From: Istiophorus platypterus
Taxonomy: Eukaryota > Chordata > Actinopteri > Istiophoriformes > Istiophoridae
Direction: 5' to 3'
Assembly (NCBI GenBank): GCA_016859345.1
Contig: CM029123.1
Coordinates: 1,070,001-1,134,000, forward strand
DNA: 64,000 nucleotides
This document shows, one piece after another, positions 51,601-63,772 of the stretch. The notes under the pieces were generated by a model. The model was not told the origin of the DNA. It searched no databases and worked only from the letters and a program-made list of their open reading frames with translations. The translations under genes and the position numbers were made by a program. Within the stretch, counting starts at the first letter, position 1; each line of letters starts with the position of its first letter.

Positions 51601-54600
51601 GGAAGCTGTGTGTCCCCTCAGGTCTGATGAAGGGGACATCAGCAGCTTTCAGAGGGCTGGGCAGTACTGCGACATGCCATGACTTTCCTTCACAGCTGTT
51701 TGACAGCTAGATGAAACCCAGGCCACTTGAGCATGAAATCAGGGTGTCATGACAGATTTTGGGTCTCACTGTGAAAAATAATAGGACTTTATTATATTTT
51801 CACAATGTCTGGACTGGAAGAATTTTTTTTCTGTAGTAGTGCCATCAAAAGAAGACGTAGCAATTGATTGGCAGTCTTTATATTTCAGCTAAGAAACCAC
51901 ATAGCCACTCAAACTGATGGTATGTTGTGCAAGATGCACCAGTTGCTTCCAGCTTTGTCCAATCTGCCTTTTCCACGGAGTATCAAAACAAAACCTCAAC
52001 AATTGGAAATCTGATTGGCAATTGATTGAATACATCACTATCAATTATCTTGCTATGGGGAGTAGTACTCAGCCAGTTTTGTAATGTTTTCTACGGCTCT
52101 GGAGGAGCTTTGGCAAGTCTGACAATCTAACCTTGTTAATGTTATAATAATGTCATCAGGATTACCTGCTGTTAGGTTGGGCTTGTAGACTGCAAAGTTT
52201 TAACAGAAAGTCTGTGTTACAAACTGAGGGAATGTGACCTTTTACCAGGCTGGGATGGTCTAAAAATGATTGCATTATGGGAGTTTTAGAATCCAATCTT
52301 TTTGGAGCTTCGCTATTGGTAAAATGCTATACCTAATCCATGGTTTGGTACATATCAATTAAAGTATATCATGCTAATTGACTGGAGTTATTTGGTTCAA
52401 GAGGTGTATCAAAAATATTAAAGTCAGATACTGAGGTAAACATCCTCAGGAAAAATAAACATGCTGTAAACTTGACCCATACTTGTGGATAAAAGTCAGA
52501 ATATCACTTCCTTTATGGTTTCAATTTTGACCATTTTGAATCTGTCTCGTAAGTCTACAAACATTCTGGAATTTCAATACTACTTTTCTTTACCCTTCAA
52601 CCACCAATGACCATGAAATAATTCAGATAGAACCTTCTTTTTCACACATTGGCCACCAGAGTTTTCTGCTTTCTGAAGTCAGAGGAAATGAAAATTGTGA
52701 AAATGGATAGTCTTCAGTGACTTGTGGTCCCGCTGTCACTAGTGTAAGCATGCACTTATTACTGTGTTTGAGCATCTGGTTGCTGGATCAGGGGCTTGAA
52801 TTTTAACTCCAGCATTGGTTACCACAGAAGAAGTTTGTCCTGATGCACTACTCCTCTTCTCTCCAAATCCCCTCAGACAATCAGATCCTGGGCCCAGCAG
52901 TCACACTGCTCATTGGTCGAGCATCTTGAGAGTCATTGGCTGGTCGGGTCACCTCACACTTCAATGGACAATCTTTGGTTGGAATTACTTGCAGAAAAAT
53001 TGGAGCTTTAAGGCACCAGAGGAAGCCTTACAGAAAAACAAAGGACATTTTTCCCTTTTCTAAAAGAGAGCAAAGGTCTTAAATTGAAAATGAAGCTGTC
53101 AGTGTTTCTTAATGGATCAAAGTCATTTAATAGGACTAACTAATTAATGAGCAAATCTAATGACTCCTCTAAAATGAATTCTATCACAGAAGCGAATAGA
53201 ATAATTGTGGAGTGTTTACACACAGCCATCTATTTCACTGGCCTTGTGTGGCACAGGATAACAGATTTTTTTTTTTTTTTAAAGGAAGTCAGCCATCTGT
53301 GCTTGGCTGCTTTGGGACTTCATGTGACAACAGGGCCCTGTGAGCCAAATTGAAACAAATTGCTATGCTGTTCGGTTAATAATACATGGCATGTTTGTCC
53401 TTACCTAAGGCCCTGAATATAGCTTGGGAAAAACCTTACAGTGGAATTCAAAGCAAGTGATATCCTAGAGCCTGTCTCTCAGCTTTTCCCCTAAGCCTGT
53501 GTTAAGAGAAGACCAACCACAGGAGGGACCTGGGCCCTCAGTGATGGGAAATCTGCTTCTTACCCTTTCCTCAAGGGGCTGGCAAGAAAGTGTGGCCGTG
53601 TACAGCCATTCAAGTGTTGCGTAGTTTCTTGTGGTTTGTGGCAAAAAGTGAACATTTCTATTTTCTCACAGAAAATGAGAGAAAGGGCAGCTGACTGGTT
53701 GTATGGAGCTCAAATAATTCAGCCAGTAGCGATCTAGCTCTGCTGTGAGCTGCTTGGGCTGGTTTCGTGAAGAAAGATGTCCTATCTGCTCTTCTGTATG
53801 CTGGCCACCTCCTCACAGTGCTGCTTCACATGGCTGCCTGTGCTTTAATATTCAATATTCCTACACTGGGGCTGCTCAAGTTATTACTGAAATCTATGTT
53901 GTCCTGAAAATTTGAGGCAATCTCAAACTTCAGATCTTACACTTTCACAATTCATTTAAGCACTGTTATTTTGATGGAATTGATGTAATATTTTTTTTGG
54001 GCATTGCTATCTCTGAACTTTTGTGTATGGTCTCACATATAGCAAAAAACAACATGTTTCATAAGTGTAGTTGATTTCTTAAGTTACCTTTGCTACATTT
54101 GCCTTTTTTTCAAGGGATACTAAATAACAAAACATGACTTCTTGAAATCATAACCTCAGGCAGGATAAAGTATTTTTCGGATTTGACTATGTGACACCTA
54201 TGACTGGGTAGAATTTGAACTGTTTTAGTACCAATGCTTACCTCCCTAAATGTCACTTTTTTGAAACATCACTCTGAGAAATACAAACAATTAACTGGTT
54301 ATTGGATCAACAAAAAATGACAATAATTTTGATGATCTGTCAATTGTTCAAGTCATTTCTCAAGAAAAGATGCCAAACATTTGCTGGTCCCAGCTTCTTA
54401 AATGTGATGACTTCCTGCTTCTATGTTTTATATAATTTAAACTAAATACTATTTTCAATAAAACTTGACTTGACCAGGCATTTGATTTGTTACTTGATAC
54501 TGGAATCTATGGACCCTTTCTATACAGTATCAAAAAAGGACTTAAGTTTCATACCCAACCCTAGATATTGTAAATATAGATTACTGTCTTCCAAACAGAA

Positions 54601-54706
54601 CTGGTATGCTTCATATATCAATATTATATTATGCATATACAGTTGGTGTCATGATGTGTGGCTTCTTTCAAATCTGTGTTTGAACATAATGAAATGATAG
54701 CTTTAC
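48640..54706 (-). other. ptprf: ptprf intron between Ig2 first half and microexon
   Basis: About 6.1 kb. The minus strand is pyrimidine-rich over 48660-48780, just upstream of the microexon. A possible hAT-like element fills 49205-51351. From 51.4 to 54.7 kb I see AT-rich sequence with no recognisable feature. Confidence 0.7.
49205..51351. mobile_element. Possible hAT-like element bounded by inverted ends
   Basis: The left end TAGGGCTGAACGATTT (49205-49220) and, read on the other strand, the right end TAGGGCTGAATGATTA (from 51351) form matching inverted termini with two mismatches. Both ends continue with the AT-rich 'TCTAATTGC' type of sequence seen in fish hAT relatives whose termini read TAGGGCTGCACGAT. 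The 2.1-kb interior has no open transposase frame that I recognise. I found no clear 8-bp target duplication. It may be one non-autonomous element, or two separate relics that happen to face each other. Confidence 0.45.
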
Positions 54707-54895
54707 CTGAACGCAGCTGTTTTATGCGCCCATTGCTACTGCTGATGTCCACAGGGAGGAAATCTTTAAACCAGTAGATCTCTGGGTCAGGGTTGCCACT
54801 GGCTGCACAAAGCATTGTAGCTGTACGGGTTCTCTCCACAACCTTGAGCTGGGGTCCCATGTCTATGGTGGGGAAACCATGAGGGATCTGGTCCT
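54707..54895 (-). CDS. ptprf: ptprf exon: first part of Ig domain 2
   Basis: This 189-nt exon encodes 63 residues, from the EDQIPHGFPTIDMG linker to RIKQLRS. It contains the first Ig2 cysteine in TATMLCAASGNPDPEI, followed by the core tryptophan in YWFKDFLPVD. The acceptor AG lies at 54896-54897 and the donor GT at 54705-54706. Both borders are phase 1, so the last base is the G of a split codon. In LAR receptors Ig1 and Ig2 form the V-shaped head that binds heparan sulphate and synaptic partners. The exon ends where splice insert A enters in this family, and a candidate for that insert lies in the next intron at 48622-48639. The second Ig2 cysteine is in the exon at 44239-44349. An acceptor two bases further in is possible but would break the phase-1 pattern. 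Confidence 0.93.
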
Positions 54896-56252
54896 CTGTG
54901 ATAAAGACAGAGACAAACACACATTTGCACTCTGACAGGTGGACATTATAAATGGGTGATGACATTTAATATCCTGTGGTGTGTGATTTCACCTCTCATC
55001 CCACAGCCTTGAGGTTGTGAGGTTGCCCCCAGGAAATTCACACATAGTAAAATTCAGCTGTAAAGCAAATATTGCTGGGCCACTGCATGACTAATCCTTC
55101 AATGAAATTTCTCGTCATGGATCTGTGTGAACGAGAGTGAAGGTGATGCGATTTCACCCCAAGTGAAATGTATTCTGACAGAGAAAATCACCTACCATGC
55201 TCAAATAAAGTTTTAGTTTGGTTGAATGCCATTCCTGCCAAATTATGGATGAAACATAATAAAATCATGTGCTGAAATTCTGATTCCAAACCTCTGTGTA
55301 TGCTTTGGAGAACAGACAGAGCACCAGCTAAAACATTAACACTGTTCCTTCCCTCTCATACATTATACATGATTTATTTGTGACTGTCACATCCAATAGG
55401 TAAGGGCACAGATTAATGCCAGGTGTATTAATGTTAATAAAAGCACGCTAATGTATTGGCATTCACATGTGTAGAGGATTCACATAGTAGATTTATTTTA
55501 TACTATGCATATTGTATGTGCATCGTCTCCCTGTACTGCTCTGTCTTAGGCTCTGCCCTTGTCCCAAACCCTAGCCCTTTAAAGCTACATGTCTCTCTGC
55601 ATGAAGTTGCTAGCTTTGGAGGGCTCTCCAAATTAAGGCGAAAATATAAACAAAAATTTAAAAGTAAACTTTGAATATTAGTGTAGGGAAGTTCTTTAAG
55701 TATATTGAACTTTCAAGTTTTATGGTTATTTTGAGTAAAAGGTGCTTCTCACCATTCAGGCCATGAGTCCAAGAGCACAGGGCTAACAAGATATGCAGGT
55801 ACTGAGTTAAAGTAATGTAATTTATGCTCCATCTTTCTGAAACAGGGAGTTGTAGGCTATATTAGCAAATACAGTTGTATGCAAAAGTCTCAACCATTGA
55901 GCCATTGACAAACAAACAGAAATAAAAAATACCTTCAGATATTATACCCTATACCCCTTTCATTAATTTCAAAAACAGAGTTTAAGGACACTGATTCACT
56001 ACTTAGTAATCCCCCTTATCGAACTGTAAGGCATGCGGATGAAATATTCTGCTTTGGGGTTATGTGGCAGCCCGTCGCACAGGAAGTACTAAACTTATAG
56101 AGGGGGGATGGATTCCGCTAAATATCAACAAATTAAAGACGCAAATGTCTTGCTGTCATTCAAGATTGTGTAAGTGAAAAAAGAGGCTAACTAAATACTG
56201 ACCTAATGGGAAACCCGAACCTTGGCGCATGGCACAATTGCTGTTTAATTTA

Positions 56253-56278
56253 CATATATATATATATATATATATATT
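56253..56278. repeat. (AT)n microsatellite, short
   Basis: About 13 AT units. Confidence 0.9.
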
Positions 56279-58329
56279 CTATATAAATGAAACAAAACTT
56301 AACAGCAAATTAACATTTGAAGACAGGGGGGGCTACAGGGCTTGTATTTACATTTTTTTTGCTTCAAAAATCTACTCAGTTTGCCCAAATTATTTCAATT
56401 ATTGTTATAACTGTTGTGATGTGATTAGTGCATTGGTTTTTTTTTGTAAATAGAAATGAAAACAAAACCAAAATCATTCTCTATCATTCTCATTGTATTA
56501 ATAGTATATGTCATATCATGACAGCAGTAGAAATATGAAATGACCTGGCGAAATATTTAAATTGATATAAAAATAATTATTGACACTAACAGGGACCTAT
56601 AGCTGTCTAACTATCAGCCATAAAGCAGCAGCCAGTCTAGTTAAAGTGCAAAGGCTAACAGACTAACAAACAAGTCTACTGTCTGATTCTGGTACATGAA
56701 TACATGAATAAATCTGGCAGGCCCAAACAACCAAACAGGCTCTTTGGCATTTTTTGGCATACAGGCTGCAATTCACTGTTACAGGATGTATTTAGGACAG
56801 CCAATCTGTAGGAGATCTGGTATCAGCTACAGCCGAGTCCAGTCAGTTTGTAGTAATGAATGGTCTCAGCAGCAAGCACATACAGTTACAGTGAGCCCAG
56901 AGGAGAAAACATGATTCAGTCACCACCAGCACTGATAAAGCAACTCCAAATCCAAATGATGGATTTATTGCCATGAAGTCTGATACAGATAATCTGCAGC
57001 CTGGAGTGATTTTACAGTTGACTGATGGTTAAGATTAAATTGAAGTTTGATGTTTACATTGTATTGTAGTAATCAGATATTGTTTTTATTATTAATAGCA
57101 AAGTTGCTTAATCTTTCTTGATAATAAATAGTCTTATGGTACATACAAGTGAAATATATTTAATGCATATCTATTTCTCCACCACAACCTTTCTTGTAGG
57201 CCTTGTAAACCTAATGCCTGATTTTCAGAAGTTTTATAACCACTGGCAACATGTCTCCCCCATTATCTGCACAGTCCTCCCTGAAAGGCATATGGAACAA
57301 GGAGAGAGATGAACTTTACAAACAAACGACAGCACAAATAACAGGCAAATGACATGTTCAGTCCAGTGAATTTGTTTGATAAATACAGTACATGTGTTTT
57401 GGAGAGAATGCATCACATCTACACCTGAATACTGCCAGTGTGGAGGAGATATGATCCCTAGCAGCCCTACAGAACAGCAGGCTGCTGCCAGCTGTGACAA
57501 GATGGCAGCTGGGAATAGGGATTTTATTATCCACTCACAAAGGAGACTGAGACATTTCTAACTCATTCATAGAAATGACTGCAGTCATTAGAAATTAAAG
57601 TAATGATTACATGGTTACAAGGACTTTATTACCCTCTGCTATGACCATGGGGAAAGATAAGCAAAATTACTGCATGATGTTTGGGATTCAGCCTATAACT
57701 TTTATCCACTACACACTTGTCAAAGCATGGGAAGAGTTTTTTTATATGGACATTTAGATTAACTTGGAAAATTTCCTTTGATGAGTTGTTTATTGAAATC
57801 AGCCAGGAACTTGTAGGTAAATATGTCCACATTAATCCTTACATCTACATTAGACTTCAAATTAGACGTCAAATTTCTAGACCCCTCAAACTATCCATTT
57901 CATTATAGGAAGATCCTTAAATATTTCACATAGAGCTTTCCACTTTGGTTATTTTCATTTAAGCTCTTCTATTTCAGGATTTTCAAATAATCTTTATGTT
58001 TTCAGCATTCCATGTAATGATCACTGTTATTCAATGTCACTTTTATTTTTCCACGAAGTGGAGAAAAGCCGTTTTTCACAAATTACACCATGCAGTGTGA
58101 CATACTCTCCATACCACACCACTGTGATAGGGCATGAAAGATACCATGGTTATAGATAAAAAATTAAACTCAAGGTAACACAGCAGAGGTGACAGTCAGG
58201 CTTGCTGAAATCTAGTAGAAGGCACCCAACCTTGACAAACTACCTCATCACTACACAGTAAGCAAATGAGACCATTGCTCTCTGCTGGCACTGGGGCACA
58301 AAGGAGTTAAAACCATAAAGGGGTACCTA

Positions 58330-58481
58330 TGCAATCACTGAATTACATTTTCTATCAACACAATAAGAGAATGTTTTTCTAATTATTGTATCTGTCAAGT
58401 CACTAGCATGTTGACACTGAATATATCAGTAGGAAAGTAGTTCTGTAAGAATTTTCTATAATTTGAAATTCAGTGATTGCA
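58330..58481. mobile_element. Small MITE-like element, 15-bp inverted ends
   Basis: TGCAATCACTGAATT at 58330-58344 is perfectly inverted at 58467-58481, giving a 152-bp unit without coding capacity. The sequence just outside the right end (TACAGTTACTTATCCCAGTA) resembles fish repeats rich in 'GTTACT' words. No target duplication was established. Confidence 0.5.
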
Positions 58482-58974
58482 TTACAGTTACTTATCCCAG
58501 TAATAATCTGTTACTTTGACATCTGGGGGTCAGCTTGTGTGCCGTATTATGGGGAGTTTGATTGGTCTCTGTGTTCAGTGGGCAGCCTGGTTTGGGATAA
58601 AGTTGAGGTGAGGGGTGCATGGTGGCCTCTACCAAAAGAAGAGTAATGCCACTACTGGTAATTTCAAAGTTGTCTTATTTAAATTGTGTATGCTTTTGGC
58701 TGGCTCATGTGGTAAGAGTCAGTCATAGGTACTCATACATCAGGAATTACCTCTGTTTTAGATTTGAAGGTCTTGAATGGTTGGTATAGAGAGCCATCAG
58801 ATGCCACAACACCATAGTACCTAGTAGCTCCTACCTCCACTGACTGAGACTCCAACCATACACCATACACCGTTAAACCCCATCAAACGACAGGAAGTGC
58901 ACAACACATGAATAATGCACATGTACACATAAACATTGTACATGTATATACACAAGAATATAGCCGATGTATAG

Positions 58975-59200
58975 TGGCATGAAAAGGTTTACATACCCCT
59001 GATCGCAATTTCTGTCACTTTTAATAATTAAGTAAGCAAAAGATCAGCTGCTTTACAAAGAAAATATAGGTAATGATGACACATTTCTCTCATAGTTTAA
59101 GCAAAATTAATTTTTATATCCATCTTTACAGTTTCAAAATCACGAAAGAGGAAAAAGGCCCCATCACAGCAGCGAATTACTGGTTGCACAGTTAAACCTA
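58975..59200 (-). mobile_element. Tc1-like transposon, terminal part
   Basis: The segment starts TATAGTGGCATGAAAAGGTT and continues with blocks I recall from the long terminal repeats of a common fish Tc1-like element: ATTTCTGTCACTTTTAATAA, TTAAGTAAGCAAAAGATCAG, GATGACACATTTCTCTCATA and GAGGAAAAAGGCCCC. It lies directly before the L2-type LINE. The transposase part of the same element type reappears after the LINE at 62018, so the two pieces are likely one element split by the LINE. Orientation is set by the transposase piece. Confidence 0.65.
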
Positions 59201-59284
59201 TATTTGTTCCACTTGAGCACTCTTAGCTCTCTCCTTCTTTTAGCAAATTTCTTGCTACGTCACAGCTGTTTACATGCCTCTTGG

Positions 59285-62017
59285 GCTTGAGTTAAAAGTA
59301 AAGTAACTGGCTAAAACTAATAATCAACCCTAAACCTAAACTCAGTTATAACTCATTCGTAGGTTGGTTCTTAGTGTTTCACATCCGACCTGGAAACTTT
59401 AGAGCTTATTATATTTGTTATAGTCTACCTTGCTCCTGGACCATAATCTCAATTGCTATCTGAAGTCTCACAGTTTTTATCAACCTTAGTCATTAGTACA
59501 GTAGTCTTACAGTATAGTAGGTAATTTTAATATTCATGTAGACATTGATAGTAGTAGTCTTAGCACTGTGTTCATCTCATTATTAGACTCAATTGGCTTC
59601 ATTCATAGGGTAAATAAACCCACTCACTTGTTCTGACTTATGGCATAGAAATTGCACAGAATCCTCTTCTCTCAGACCATAGTTTAATAACTTTTGAACC
59701 TCTGTACTGGATTACACACCATTAGGCAAAAATGTCTTTACTAGATGTCTATCTGATAGTGCTGTAGATAAATTTAAAGAAGTGATTCCATTTGTGCTTA
59801 ACCTACTGCCACATCACAATATAACAGAGAACTTGTATGTTAACTTTAGCCCCTCCCAAATTCCTCATCTTGTTGACAGTGATGCAGGTTGAATTAGAAT
59901 GTCGCTTAATGCCATTGCCCTAATAAAAAGAAGATAAAACAAAGGAGGTTAGCTCCATGATTTAACTCTCAAAACCATATATTAAAGCAAACAACATGAA
60001 GACTTGAAACGATATGGTGTTCGTCCAAACTGAAAGAATCCCGCTTAGCCTTGCATGATACTATCAAAACTCTTAGGAAGGCCCTCTGTAATGCCAGAGC
60101 ATTCCATTACTCATCATTAATAGAGGAAAATAAAATCAACCCTAGGTTTCCTTTCAGCACCAAGGGTCATAGCTGGATTGATCCATGTATTCCTATAGCT
60201 CTCAGTAGCAATGATTTCATGAGCTTCTTTAATGATAAAATTCTATGAGAGACAAAATTCACCTGCTCCTGCTTTAACTGGCACAGATTTATCATCAAAC
60301 AAAGGAACCTTAGAAACAGCTGTAAAACCCAATATATACTTAGTTTCTTTCCCATCAACCTTCACCAACTAACTTCAACAATAACTTTATCTAAACCATC
60401 AACCTTATATGATAAATCCTCAATATATCTAAAAGTTAGTCACGGAGTTCAACAAGGTTCTGTGTTTGGACCAATTCTTACCAATTCAACTTCCATAGTT
60501 ATGCAGATAATACCCAATTATACTTGTCAAAGACCCTGATTAAACCAATTAGTTTGCTAAACTTCAAGGACATAAAGACCTGGATGACCAACAATTTCCT
60601 ACTGTTAAAACTACTGGTGTTTAGAGCCAAGTACATTTTTGCCTAATGATATACTTTAGATGGCATTGCTCTGGCCACTAGCAGCACAGTTAAGAATTCT
60701 CTCTGATCAGGATATGTCCTTAAAGTCCCACATTAAAACAAACTTCAAGGACTTTTTTCACCTACGTAACATTGCAAAAATCAGGCAATTTCTATCCCAA
60801 ATTGATGCAGAAAAATTTGTACATCCTTTTGTTACTCCTATGCTTGATTATTGAAAACATTATTATCAGGCTGTCCATATAAAATATTAGATAATCTCCA
60901 GCTGATTCAAAATGCTGCAGCACAAGTATTGAAGGGAACAAGAAAATGAGATCATATATCTCCCATGTTAACTTCTCTACACTGACTCCCTGTAAATCCA
61001 GAATAGAATTTAAAATCGTCCTCCTCACCTACAAAGCCCTTTTAATGGTCAAGCAATATCTTATCTTAAAGAGCTTCTACTATCTTATTACCTCACTAGA
61101 ACACTTTGCTCCCAGAATGCAGGCTTACTTGTTGTTCCCAGAGTCTCTAAATTAGAATGGGAAGCAGAGCCTTTAGTGTCAAACTTCTCTACTGTGGAAC
61201 CATCTTCCAGGTTGGGTCAATGAGGCAGACAATCCCTCTACATCTAAGAATAGGCTTAAAACCTTCCTTGTTTATGGTTTGGCCTGGGTCAGGCTCAGCT
61301 TGAACCAACTCCTACTTATGCTGCTATAGACCTATACTTCTGGGGGATTCCCATGATGCACCACTCTCCTCTCTCCTCCTCTCCATCTTTTTGCATTAAT
61401 ATCCCAACAATGCCCATTACTAACTTAACTTCTCTCTCCCCTAGTTCTGTGATTTCTCATCTCTTTTCTCTCTCCTACTGTTACTTTCTGCAGGCTTTTC
61501 TGCCTCTCATGTTGCTGCGTCTCGCTCTATGACTGCAAACCACCTACTGCCCCCATAATCCTGCTCAACACCCACTGCTTCAATTATTATGATTATTACT
61601 ATTACTGTTTCACTTAGTCGTATTAGTATTATTATTAGCCCTGTTATTATAACTATTAGTTTTGTTACTGGTCTATTATCATATATCTTTTTGTGGTACC
61701 TGTATCTTGTATTGTGCTCTGCATTCTCTTCTCCCTCCTTGGTTTCTCAATCTCTCTAAGTCTCTCCTTTCCTTCTCTATTTATCTCTCATCCCAGCCAG
61801 TCAGGGTAGACCACCGCCACCATGAACTGGAATCTGTTAACATTTCTACCTGTTAAAAGGAGTTTTTCGTTGCCACTGTCACCAAGGGCTGCTCATGGGG
61901 GAAATGTTGGGTCTCTGTAAATAATAACTATAAAGAGTCTGGTTTAGACCTGCTGTATATTAAAAGTGCCCTGAGATAACCTCTGTTATCATATGGTGCT
62001 ATATAAATAAAGTTTAA
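59285..62017 (+). mobile_element. L2-type LINE with internal deletion, nested in Tc1
   Basis: A second non-LTR element, antisense to ptprf. Endonuclease remnants: LELIIFVIVY at about 59402, and an NIHVD-like block near 59530-59545. Then HDTIKTLRKALCNARAFHYS (60053), PCIPIALSSNDFMSFFNDKI (60184), VSHGVQQGSVFGPIL (about 60437) and SYADNTQLYL (60497-60526). The C-terminal block reads LSDQDMSLKSHIKT, HLRNIAKIRQFLSQIDAEKF, then CKSRIEFKIVLLTYKALL. Around 60408 the sequence jumps from the region before the reverse transcriptase to its middle, so motif A is deleted. The catalytic YADD is altered to YADN. The 3' end has the usual TTGCCACTGTCACCAAGGGC, CTGTAAATAATAAC and GGTGCTATATAAATAAAG. Clearly inactive. 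Confidence 0.85.
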
Positions 62018-62230
62018 CACAGGAAGGGTTTTCTTCTGATGACTCTTTCATGAAGGTCATATTTTTGCAGGTGTCTCTGCACATGTAGTACTGTGCACTG
62101 CCACTCAATGCTTTGCTGAATATTCCTGAAGGTCTTTTGTAGTCAAAAGGGGGATTTTGATTTCTAGCAATCCTTTGAGCAGTTAATTTTTTCTTGGTCT
62201 TCCAAACCTGTAATTATAGAAAGCACTGTA
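62018..62230 (-). mobile_element. Tc1-like transposase piece after the nested LINE
   Basis: On the minus strand this carries the second helix-turn-helix region of a Tc1-like transposase: FGRPRK near 62200 (the GRPRK hook between the two helix domains), then TKDLQEYS near 62130, and finally LHERVIRRKP near 62055, as in family members that read LHGRVIRRKPFL. Stops and frameshifts are present. The catalytic DDE part is not seen: it should lie towards lower coordinates and would have been lost, or be lacking between this piece and the terminal part at 58975-59200. Confidence 0.7.
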
Positions 62231-62879
62231 TGTATAAAAATGTGAAGATTTTCCCCACCCATAATGTATGAGCTAATTGTTAGTAGCTAAAGCAACACTG
62301 ACATTTTTTCCCACATTTTGCATCTGGATTTGCTGCACAATTCCAATCAAATACAAGTTAGGTCTTCATTTGATAACGAGTCCTACCCATTTCACGAAGA
62401 AGACGAAGGAACACAGACTTTGCTTCTTCCAAGTCAACAAACTAATTCCCCGCCATGAGCTGGAATTAAGTCACCTCATCAGAGACGACACGTTAGCCAC
62501 TTAGAGCCGCTAACCAACGCTCCCTCGTCTGCACAGTAACCCCGAGAATGAACGAACCATCACACCTCTGGAGTTGCAAAGAGTAAGAGGCTTATAGCTC
62601 TGGGCAGGTATTAGCAATTAGTGCGTGTCAAACTGTTTAATTGTTGTGAAAACATTGTTGTGCTGTTATTTATTCATTGGTGACCATCCTTGAATGGATT
62701 ATAATATATCCATCCGCAGCGGATAAATTCTGTCCTGCTCTGCATCACGATCATGACCAGTACTTTGTGTCGGTAAAAGGTCCAGACTTGCGACACTCAT
62801 CAGCTGAGCCAAGTGAAGACTGCGTGACACAGATAAATACTGCCCCTCTATTACAATCACCAGAACGTCACTGCAGAAA

Positions 62880-63080
62880 TCGCCGACCTCTTTTCTTCTT
62901 CTACTAACCCACACATTCCTATTCGAACACCTGAGCACAGGGAAGTTCGAACCTCCCACTTAGCTGTTTTCCCCTTTGTGAAGTCATGTGTTACCGGCGA
63001 GCCGCCATTACACTCAACAGACTTCCTTCCAGCTGACCCTCACATGACGTGACTGCAATGAGTCACATCCGCCATCTTGC
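62880..63080. promoter_or_regulatory. CpG-bearing patch with CRE/AP-1/YY1-like motifs
   Basis: Within a CpG-poor intron this patch carries many CpGs and a cluster of recognisable factor motifs: TGACGTGA (63045-63052, CRE-like), TGAGTCA (63059-63065, AP-1 consensus), and two YY1-like words, GCCGCCAT (63001-63008) and CCGCCATCTTG (63069-63079). Such a mix is typical of promoters or of LTR/transposon promoters. No transcript or first exon can be assigned. It could be an alternative ptprf promoter, a promoter for an unseen antisense transcript, or the edge of an inserted element. Confidence 0.4.
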
Positions 63081-63096
63081 TCTGCCTCCCCTCAGG

Positions 63097-63109
63097 TACA
63101 CACACACAA

Positions 63110-63141
<32 letters not shown>

Positions 63142-63204
63142 CCTCTTACACACGCCCACACACACATACACTAACACACACATACCCCCACACACACACA
63201 CACT
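63097..63204. repeat. Compound (CA)n/(TA)n microsatellite
   Basis: CA runs with an embedded TA run at about 63128-63141 and several C-rich interruptions. Confidence 0.93.
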
Positions 63205-63473
63205 TCAATACTTGTTTTATGATCTGTAGTCAGTAGTAGTAGTGCATGATAGGATCTATTAGTCAGAAGTTATATTAATTGGAAGAATTTATTATACTGA
63301 CGATAATAAATCCTGTTATCTTTTAAATGAGAAGTTGCCCTTGTATTTTTCTGTTCATATATTGTGATACCAAGCTGGTTGATGGAGTCAGTGCCGACCT
63401 CCACTCCTTCTCTGTTCACTCTACAAATACCAATATTTCCTAAATATTGAAAAGTCTGAGCAAACACCCCTTT

Positions 63474-63772
63474 GAGACTACATCCAATATTTGGTTGTTG
63501 GTCTGAGTTTTCCCAGTGGTGCCCCGTTATTGATGGTCTAAATTAATCTGATTCTGTTAAGTTTTAATAATTACCAGTGATTATCTTTGATAATCATTAA
63601 CTATCGCTATTAGCCAGATCTTGCTCCTGCACTGCACAAGAATTGGTGCCTTATGTGAGGTTGCATCAAAATTTTGATTAGTCTGGGTTTTCATGGTTGT
63701 GCCCCGTTATTATTAATCTTGATTAATCTGACTCATCTAAATCTTGATAATTATTTCTGATAACCAAATCCC
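63474..63772. repeat. Direct repeat, two ~115-bp copies at 180-bp period
   Basis: Copy 1 (about 63474-63598) and copy 2 (about 63655-63772) align at an offset of 180 bases. The block GTCTGAGTTTTCCCAGTGGT at 63501 matches GTCTGGGTTTTCATGGTTGT at 63681. GCCCCGTTAT occurs at 63521 and again at 63701. AATTAATCTG at 63541 matches GATTAATCTG at 63721. The spacer holds unique sequence. It could be part of a long terminal repeat or a decayed tandem array that continues beyond the window. Not classified. Confidence 0.75.

Noticed and set aside
55868..55930. TACAGTTGTATGCAAAAGTC, resembling a Tc1-like terminus
   Set aside because: Only the first 20 or so bases resemble such ends, and no further Tc1 sequence follows; too short to call.
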